Part shown: piece after piece, positions 7,158-11,971 of the stretch
Layout: each line of letters opens with the position of its first letter
Numbering within the stretch: the first letter of the stretch is position 1
Source of the DNA: Planctomycetaceae bacterium
Lineage (GTDB): Bacteria > Planctomycetota > Planctomycetia > Planctomycetales > Planctomycetaceae
Length of the DNA stretch: 11,971 nucleotides
Assembly: GCA_003503535.1 (NCBI GenBank)
Contig: DOCI01000252.1
Span: 19,242-31,212, forward strand
Direction of reading: 5' to 3'
Made by a program: the position numbers and the translations under genes
Notes under the pieces: model-generated
Database searches by the model: none
Told to the model about the DNA's origin: nothing
Seen by the model: the letters and a program-made list of their open reading frames with translations, nothing else

Positions 7158-7570
7158 GATATTCATCTTAAAAAATGGTAGACAAATGATTCAATTCAAA
7201 CCAATTGAAACAACAGCAACTTCTGCTGCTTATAAACCAATTGTCGTCTATCGAATCTGGCTATCTTCAGGAATTCGATTTTCCTGCTTCATTCGATACA
7301 GCCGATTGACTTCAACATATTCAACACATTTGTTTTCTAAATTTCCAAATTTTAGTCAGTCGACCATGGCTCACGTTAAACTGCCCAAACTAAGCAAGCA
7401 TTTCAGCTGAAGTAGAAATCCACTAAATGGCGACACCTGAATGATTATTGCCCCGAAAATGCAGAAAGATCAGCCAGAACAGAACTGACTAAATCTGTTA
7501 TCAAGAATGGGAGTAGCTTCTGACTGAAAGCCAGCTGGCTATTGGCTCATTGCGGTATGATGATTAACGG
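7158..7570. other. Non-coding gap, part possibly a decayed gene remnant
   Basis: This is the remainder of the 574-bp gap between the DUF1559 gene and the end of the sulfatase gene. A plus-strand reading frame of 84 codons from a TTG at 7156 has no ribosome binding site, no recognisable motif and low-complexity content, so I do not call it a gene. On the minus strand, short protein-like stretches occur in shifted frames between about 7395 and 7200, such as VEYVEVNRLYRMKQENRIPE ending in TAG at 7250-7248, and KQQKLLLFQLV in another frame. They could be a decayed gene, but no family is recognised. Small inverted repeats occur at 7190-7209 (TTCAATT/AATTGAA) and 7529-7540 (AGCCAGCTGGCT). Confidence 0.4.
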
Positions 7571-7582
7571 TTTCTACTTCAG
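7407..7582. repeat. 12-bp perfect inverted repeats 152 bp apart at the sulfatase 3' end
   Basis: CTGAAGTAGAAA at 7407-7418 is exactly inverted as TTTCTACTTCAG at 7571-7582. The right arm includes the sulfatase stop codon (7576-7574). No target-site duplication or transposase is visible, so a mobile element is not supported, although a very small non-autonomous element or long-range RNA pairing downstream of the gene are possible. Confidence 0.5.
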
Positions 7583-9877
7583 GGTGTTTTGAAAAAAATT
7601 GTCTGCTGTATCAACCATTTCATCAAACCAGACTTGTTTACCAAGAAACGGATGCGGTGCATTTTTGATGACCGAGAGCCCGGAAGGAATGCTGAACTCC
7701 TCCGTTCGACCTCGGAAATTCTCCGCGTGCGTACTGGGATCGTCTGTTTCACCTGTAATAAACCAGCAGGGTGGGTCATTCTTGTCGAGATGATTTAGCG
7801 GAGAAGCGAGGCGGTAAGTCTCTGGCTTCTCGTCCAGAGAGCCTCCGAGAAACTGCCTCCAGATTTGGCCGCGATCTTCTATTGCAGAGATTTCACGCGT
7901 GCGTTGCGACTGCAGTTCAGTTTGTGCCCCCATTGGTACGGCTGCCTGAATTGCACTGCTGAATTCTGGATTGCCACCTTGACCTTCAAGTTCTGCAACA
8001 CCGCCTGAAGTCGCCAGCAAAGCGGTCAGGTGACCTCCAGCGGAAAGTCCGAGGGCACCAATGTTCTCGGGATCGATCCCATATTCCCTGGCGTGGGCTC
8101 TTAAATATCTTACTGCGGCTTTACAATCGTGGATTGCTGCCGGAAAGGGAGCTTCACCACTCAACCGGTAAGAAATCGTCACGGCGACATACCCTCGGGC
8201 AGCCAGCGCTTGGGCAACATTTCCATGATTGGCTCGATTGCCATTCGCCCAGCCCCCGCCATGTATGCATACGATTGCAGGCAATTGGCCCCAAATTGAT
8301 TTCGGCCGGTAGATATCCATTTCCAGAGTGCGATTTCCATAGCGCGCGTAAGTCACATCTAACTTTTGATCCAAACTGTCCAGTAACGTATGAGACAACT
8401 CGGTTCGCCCATCGACTCGGGGTTGGGGAGCAGCTTCGCCGGCTGGACGGGCATCGAGTCGCATCTCCTCCTGGAACAGAATTGCCATGCCACGCAACTT
8501 GCGAATGATCTCTCTATTGCGAACCAACTCGGATTCTCCTGGATCATTTGCCAGATCATACAACTCGAGACTTGGATTCAAATAAAGTTTCCAGTTGCGC
8601 CAACGTACTGCGGCTAGCGCACCCTGGCTACCATGATAAAAAAATGCGTTGTGATATTCGTTCCGTTGGAACAAGGATTTCCATTCACCTGATGGATTCC
8701 AACGCCGTCGAAGTGGGACCAATGCGTTGAGTGATGCCTTCTGGCCTGGAGGTAGCACGACGCGGCTTTCCCCCTTCAAAAGCGGGCTGATGTCGCGCCC
8801 ATCAATGACTCGATTTTCTGGAACTTTGATTCCCGCGAATGTGGCGAGAGTCGGGTACCAGTCCATTGCATTCACGACTTCCGAAGAGTTTTGACCAGCG
8901 ATCAATCCAAGCCCCGGCCCCCAGGCAATTGCAGGGACACGAATTCCACCTTCGTAAGTCGAGAGCTTGTGCCCACGAATCTTCTGCTCCGGGGTACGTC
9001 CCGGTCCACGTCCGTTATCGGATGCATAGACCACAATGGTATTGTCGTCAATATTCAGACGTTTCAAAGAATCGAAAATGCGTCCGACATTGTGATCCAT
9101 TTCCTGAATTGCATCCCCGTATTCCCCCCACTTGGAACTTCCCTGAAATTCTTCACTTACGCCAAGTGGATTATGGAGCATGGTATGTGGCAGATAAAGA
9201 AAAAATGGGCCGTCTTTATTTTCTTCAATGAATTGAATCGCCTCGTCAGTATAGAGTTTTGTCAGTTCTGCTGGATCAGCAGGTCTTTTGACGATCTCCC
9301 CATTTCGTATCAGGGGGACACCTCCCTGGTCTTCAAAATAGACAACTTCAACAGGATCAAGATTGTGCAGTAATCCAAAATAGTGATCGAATCCCTGATT
9401 TAGTGGCAGGAACTGCTCGTGAAATCCAAGGTGCCATTTGCCGATACAGGCCGTAGCGTAACCGTTGTCTTTAAATAACTCGGCCAGTGTCAGCTCATCG
9501 GGATGGATTCCTGATGTCGAATCAGCACGATGCACCCAGATCTCGTTTCCGATACGCCGGGGATAACATCCAGTCAACAGCCCCGCTCTTGAAGGGCTGC
9601 AAATTGGAGCAGCCGCATAATAGTCTGTAAATCGTATCCCCTCCTGTGCCATCGCATCGATCCGTGGCGTCGCAACCTCAGTGGCTCCGTAGCAGCCCAA
9701 GTCATAATACCCCTGATCATCAACCAAGATGAATACGATGTTGGGTTTCCCAGCCTGTAGCGAGGCAGGGATTAGCAGCAATATCAGGGTTGTCAGATAG
9801 GACATAACGAAGTTATTCACGATATTCTGTTCTCTCATTTGATCACACTTCGCTTCGTTAAGCATTTCTACATTCAT
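7574..9877 (-). CDS. Secreted sulfatase fused to an alpha/beta-hydrolase esterase
   Basis: A 767-residue two-domain protein. Residues about 44-475 are a type I sulfatase: metal-binding DD (53-54), the CSPSR motif (Cys93, to be converted to formylglycine), GKWHLG (146-151), SDNG (286-289) and a later Lys304. Residues about 505-767 are an alpha/beta-hydrolase of the carboxylesterase/acetyl-xylan-esterase type: HGGGW oxyanion block (539-543), nucleophile Ser612 in GLSAGG, with Asp712 and His742 as likely triad partners. It probably removes sulfate and acyl groups from the same polysaccharide outside the cytoplasm; the substrate is inferred. A hydrophobic signal segment (SYLTTLILLLIPASLQA) begins near residue 26, so the true start may be Met14 (9838) or Met25 (9805) instead of 9877; no start has a convincing ribosome binding site and the first 13 residues are acidic and unlike a signal peptide. 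A dead gene lies just upstream on the same strand. Confidence 0.92.
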   Translation of the reverse strand: MNVEMLNEAKCDQMREQNIVNNFVMSYLTTLILLLIPASLQAGKPNIVFILVDDQGYYDLGCYGATEVATPRIDAMAQEGIRFTDYYAAAPICSPSRAGLLTGCYPRRIGNEIWVHRADSTSGIHPDELTLAELFKDNGYATACIGKWHLGFHEQFLPLNQGFDHYFGLLHNLDPVEVVYFEDQGGVPLIRNGEIVKRPADPAELTKLYTDEAIQFIEENKDGPFFLYLPHTMLHNPLGVSEEFQGSSKWGEYGDAIQEMDHNVGRIFDSLKRLNIDDNTIVVYASDNGRGPGRTPEQKIRGHKLSTYEGGIRVPAIAWGPGLGLIAGQNSSEVVNAMDWYPTLATFAGIKVPENRVIDGRDISPLLKGESRVVLPPGQKASLNALVPLRRRWNPSGEWKSLFQRNEYHNAFFYHGSQGALAAVRWRNWKLYLNPSLELYDLANDPGESELVRNREIIRKLRGMAILFQEEMRLDARPAGEAAPQPRVDGRTELSHTLLDSLDQKLDVTYARYGNRTLEMDIYRPKSIWGQLPAIVCIHGGGWANGNRANHGNVAQALAARGYVAVTISYRLSGEAPFPAAIHDCKAAVRYLRAHAREYGIDPENIGALGLSAGGHLTALLATSGGVAELEGQGGNPEFSSAIQAAVPMGAQTELQSQRTREISAIEDRGQIWRQFLGGSLDEKPETYRLASPLNHLDKNDPPCWFITGETDDPSTHAENFRGRTEEFSIPSGLSVIKNAPHPFLGKQVWFDEMVDTADNFFQNTLK
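9848..9869 (-). repeat. 22-nt repeat, copy 1 (5' end of the sulfatase frame)
   Basis: On the minus strand this 22-nt stretch is identical to 10637-10658 on the plus strand. In both places it is read in the same frame and encodes the peptide EMLNEAK. Here it forms residues 4-10 of the longest sulfatase frame, upstream of the signal peptide. Confidence 0.85.
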
Positions 9878-9913
9878 TTGGACATCCCAAAGAATAGTGG
9901 ATAAGTCGATTTT

Positions 9914-10241
9914 TCACCATCGCTGGCCTACTTCATGGAAATATTCGGGTTCAGCGAAGTGGATCTGAGGGGCGGTAGACGCGAGGGGATTGCCGGTGCT
10001 GTCAGCAATCGCGATCAACTTGCTGATCATTGGCCTTACATTCAGAATATCTTTGATCGGCATGAAAGAGGGTGAGGTTTGAACTGATCGTCGGAAGTGG
10101 TACGATAGGCAACATCAGTCAACTTCAAGTGATCAGCGAGATTGGTCTCGTTTTGAAATTCGCTCCGTTATATTTGAGTGGCTCAGAAATGTTAGACCAT
10201 TTTCAAATGGTTTCTGCAGTCGCCTGGACACGAATTGCCAT
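9914..10241 (-). pseudogene. Decayed protein-coding gene, unrecognised family (C-terminal part)
   Basis: Minus-strand translation gives three successive protein-like pieces in different frames. Piece A starts at ATG 10241 (MAIRVQATAETI), hits TGA at 10205-10203 (one change from CGA) and continues KWSNISEPLKYNGANF. Piece B follows after an apparent 1-nt loss near the TTT at about 10157-10155 and reads QNETNLADHLKLTDVAYRTT, then SDDQFKPHPLS. Piece C follows after another 1-nt loss near 10064; it reads MPIKDILNVRPMISKL, then IAIADSTGNPLASTAPQIHF, and ends AEPEYFHEVGQRW at TGA 9916-9914. Joined, these give roughly 110 residues of plausible C-terminal sequence. I do not recognise the family. The 5' part may have extended upstream (frame A stays open to at least 10319) but is now replaced by the start region of the divergent ceramidase-like gene. 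The stop lies 36 bp before the sulfatase frame, so the gene may once have been its operon partner. Confidence 0.65.
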
Positions 10242-10331
10242 AAAAACGCTATGCCTGCTCCTGCCGAACGCTGCAGTTAATTTTTGAATATGCACAAGAA
10301 AACGATTTCCCATGAAGTGATTCCCGTTGAC

Positions 10332-10340
10332 TGATAAAAT
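10332..10340 (+). promoter_or_regulatory. Candidate extended -10 promoter of the ceramidase-like gene
   Basis: TGATAAAAT fits an extended -10 element (TGn plus TAAAAT, five of six bases). No good -35 at normal spacing was seen. Transcription would start near 10347, about 27 nt before the chosen ATG. Confidence 0.35.
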
Positions 10341-10360
10341 ATGAATCGATGCGTTTTACA

Positions 10361-10366
10361 GAAAGG
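10361..10366 (+). promoter_or_regulatory. Ribosome binding site deciding the ceramidase-like start
   Basis: GAAAGG with a 7-nt spacer to the ATG at 10374. The earlier in-frame ATG at 10341 has no such site, so the shorter reading frame is preferred. Confidence 0.65.
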
Positions 10367-10373
10367 CGTTTTG

Positions 10374-11822
10374 ATGACTCGCTCGTTACTTTATCTGATT
10401 GTAATCCTTTGGGGGATCGCGATTCCGTTGGAGAAAACCGAGGCAGAGGCTGTAAAGTTTCGGGCAGGAGCATCTGCAGTGGATGTTTCTCCTCAGCAGT
10501 TTCCCGTCAGTTTGCGAAGTGGAAAAGCGATGGATGCTAGCGCAATTCATGATCCACTTCATGCCCGCGCAATCGTACTGGATGATGGCGAGACGACTCT
10601 CGCGATTGCCGTTCTCGATGCCCTGGGGGCTCCTCCAGAAATGCTTAACGAAGCGAAGCAGATTGCTGCAGAGAAAACGGGAATTCCGATCGAGCGGATG
10701 CTGATCTCGTCGACTCATTCTCATTCGACGCCGCCTTCTAATAGAACGGAAGGTTCGCCGGGCGATGTGGCGTATCGTGTATTGCTGGTTAATGGTCTCG
10801 CTCAGGCGATCATTGAAGCATATGAAAAACTGGAGCCTGCATCTGTGGGCGTGGCATCACATGACCTTCCTGATGAGGTCTTCAATCGACGCTGGTTTTT
10901 GAAGCCAGGCAAGATGCCCGTGAATCCCTTTGGGAAGATGGACATCGTCAAGATGAACCCCGGTACAAGCCCAGACGTTCTCGATCGACCGGCTGGCCCG
11001 ACCGATCCGGAGTTGATGATCCTGTCACTCCAAGACGAAAAGCGAAAACCAATTGGACTGCTGGCGAACTACGCATTGCATTATGTGGGTGGCATCAAGG
11101 AGAAGCATGCTTCGTCTGATTACTTTGGTGAGTTTTCACGCTTGATGCCGAGTCGCTTGCGAGCTGATCCCGAGTTTGTGGCGATGATGTCCAATGGAGC
11201 TTCAGGAGACATCAACAATATTCCTTTTCTCGTGAATCGCCCTCCTCGTGAGCCGTTCGAACAGATCCGAATTGTTGCTGCAAAAGCAGCCGATGCGGCC
11301 TATTTTGCGTACAGGAAAATCGATACATACGACCGCAACGTGACACTGGACATGTTAGAGAGGGAAATCGACCTTAAGTATCGGCGACCGAGCCAAGAGG
11401 ATGTGGCTGCCGCACAAAAAGTGCTCGCATTGACGGATCCAGTTGAGATTTCCAAATTGCCCAATAAAGCACAAGGCTATGCCCGTCAGACAATTCGCGC
11501 AAATGAGCGTGAAGAAGAATTTTTAACGGTCACCATACAGGCAATTCGAGTTGGCGAGTTTGCGATTGTTGGCATTCCTTTTGAAACACTCGTTGAGATC
11601 GGCCTTGAAATCAAAGACCGCAGTCCGTTTACGAAAACAATGGTGATTGGTCTGGCCAATGGTCGGCATGGTTACCTGCCTCCCCCAGAACAACATCGAC
11701 TCGGTGGGTATGAAACTTGGCTCGGTACAAACATTGTCCAGGAAGACGCCTCAGTGATACTGACTGAGAATCTCCTGGAGATGCTGAAAGAATTGAAGAG
11801 TTCAATAAAACATGGCAATTGA
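10374..11822 (+). CDS. Secreted neutral ceramidase-like hydrolase
   Basis: A 482-residue protein starting MTRSLLYLIVILWGIAIPLE, a signal peptide with predicted cleavage after AEA (residue 26). It resembles the N-terminal domain of neutral/alkaline non-lysosomal ceramidases: ISSTHSHSTP (111-120, His115/His117 as zinc ligand candidates), LHYVGG (His236), SNGASGDINN (273-282, the region of the catalytic serine in true ceramidases), VGIPFE (Glu404) and GYETW (445-449). The C-terminal immunoglobulin-like domain of classical ceramidases is absent, as expected for a 480-residue protein (classical enzymes are about 650-700). Members of this group are common in Planctomycetota and most have no tested substrate; a lipid or carbohydrate amide or ester is possible. 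The start at 10374 is chosen because GAAAGG precedes it, although the frame is open from 10341. It is the only plus-strand gene and is divergent from the dead gene and the sulfatase. Confidence 0.9.
   Translation: MTRSLLYLIVILWGIAIPLEKTEAEAVKFRAGASAVDVSPQQFPVSLRSGKAMDASAIHDPLHARAIVLDDGETTLAIAVLDALGAPPEMLNEAKQIAAEKTGIPIERMLISSTHSHSTPPSNRTEGSPGDVAYRVLLVNGLAQAIIEAYEKLEPASVGVASHDLPDEVFNRRWFLKPGKMPVNPFGKMDIVKMNPGTSPDVLDRPAGPTDPELMILSLQDEKRKPIGLLANYALHYVGGIKEKHASSDYFGEFSRLMPSRLRADPEFVAMMSNGASGDINNIPFLVNRPPREPFEQIRIVAAKAADAAYFAYRKIDTYDRNVTLDMLEREIDLKYRRPSQEDVAAAQKVLALTDPVEISKLPNKAQGYARQTIRANEREEEFLTVTIQAIRVGEFAIVGIPFETLVEIGLEIKDRSPFTKTMVIGLANGRHGYLPPPEQHRLGGYETWLGTNIVQEDASVILTENLLEMLKELKSSIKHGN
10637..10658 (+). 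repeat. 22-nt repeat, copy 2 (inside the ceramidase-like gene)
   Basis: Identical in sense to 9848-9869 read on the minus strand. It covers the last base of codon 88 and codons 89-95 (EMLNEAK) of the ceramidase-like gene, where the peptide fits naturally into the surrounding domain, so this copy is probably the original. Confidence 0.85.
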
Positions 11823-11971
11823 TCGGAAATCGACGCTATCCAACAAACGTATCCAATCGTAGCGTGTCATACGGATTCTAATAAGAAAGAGCGCGTTTAC
11901 ACCCCAGTTTGAAAGCCACTGAAAGCCCCCGGGTTACCAAGGTAATCAAAGGGTTATATTCTATGAAACAA
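11823..11971 (+). other. Region downstream of the ceramidase-like gene; possible start of a next gene
   Basis: Most of this stretch is non-coding. It has a weak ACGCTA/TAGCGT inverted repeat (11833-11838 and 11860-11865) without a T-tract, so no convincing terminator is seen. An ATG at 11963 (M-K-Q, cut by the window edge) has an AAAGGG about 11 nt upstream; with three codons visible a gene cannot be confirmed. Confidence 0.3.

Noticed and set aside
7156..7410. 84-codon plus-strand reading frame in the gap
   Set aside because: It starts at TTG without a ribosome binding site, has no recognisable motif, and overlaps promoter-like and possibly decayed minus-strand sequence.
7529..7540. AGCCAGCTGGCT palindrome as a sulfatase terminator
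   Set aside because: The stem is only 4-6 bp and the T-tract after it is too short for a confident terminator call.
7407..7582. Insertion of a miniature transposable element
   Set aside because: There are 12-bp inverted arms but no target-site duplication and no internal similarity to a known element; kept only as a repeat.
8839..9373. Long plus-strand frames of 130 and 160 codons
   Set aside because: They are antisense to the sulfatase domain and carry no protein-like motifs.
10072..10287. 71-codon plus-strand reading frame
   Set aside because: It lies antisense to the three coherent minus-strand pieces of the pseudogene and has no start signal or motif of its own.
11833..11865. Terminator hairpin after the ceramidase-like gene
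   Set aside because: A 6-bp stem with a 21-nt loop and no T-tract is not convincing.

Overview
The window looks like chromosomal DNA from a member of the Planctomycetota, probably aquatic. The evidence is the combination of a pilin-like DUF1559 protein with the [15 protein letters not shown] leader, a CSPSR-type sulfatase fused to an esterase, an FG-GAP/ASPIC (CRTAC1-type) lipoprotein, a TPR membrane protein and a bacterial 'neutral ceramidase-like' secreted hydrolase. Each of these is typical of that phylum. The genus cannot be read from the sequence.

Layout. Everything from position 1 to about 10240 reads on the minus strand; only the last gene (10374-11822) reads on the plus strand. (a) 1-2329: a tightly coupled minus-strand operon of an asparagine-synthetase-like ATP pyrophosphatase (first gene), a radical SAM enzyme (8-bp overlap) and the first 16 codons of a Rossmann-type flavoprotein (4-bp ATGA overlap). 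This looks like a small biosynthetic or modification pathway of unknown product. (b) 2497-5910: a probable operon of a small alanine-rich lipoprotein, a membrane-anchored TPR protein and an FG-GAP/ASPIC lipoprotein, all cell-envelope proteins. (c) 6010-6999: a DUF1559 pilin-like protein with its own strong-looking promoter, long leader and hairpin terminator. (d) 7000-7573: a 574-bp AT-rich gap holding that promoter, several palindromes and perhaps a very decayed coding remnant. (e) 7574-9877: a sulfatase-esterase fusion. (f) 9914-10241: a previously unlisted pseudogene, whose three in-line pieces lie in shifted frames with a stop, just upstream of the sulfatase on the same strand. (g) 10374-11822: a divergent, secreted ceramidase-like hydrolase.

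How the genes fit together. The sulfatase-esterase is exported and probably desulfates and deacylates one carbohydrate substrate. The ceramidase-like protein next to it is also exported, so this end is a secreted-hydrolase region that has been rearranged: a dead gene lies between the two, and a perfect 22-nt sequence is shared by the 5' end of the sulfatase frame and the interior of the ceramidase-like gene. The left-end operon is the best candidate for an undescribed system, because it pairs an amide-forming-type enzyme lacking a glutaminase cysteine with a radical SAM enzyme carrying extra C-terminal cysteines and a flavoprotein.

No rRNA, tRNA, CRISPR array or insertion sequence was seen.
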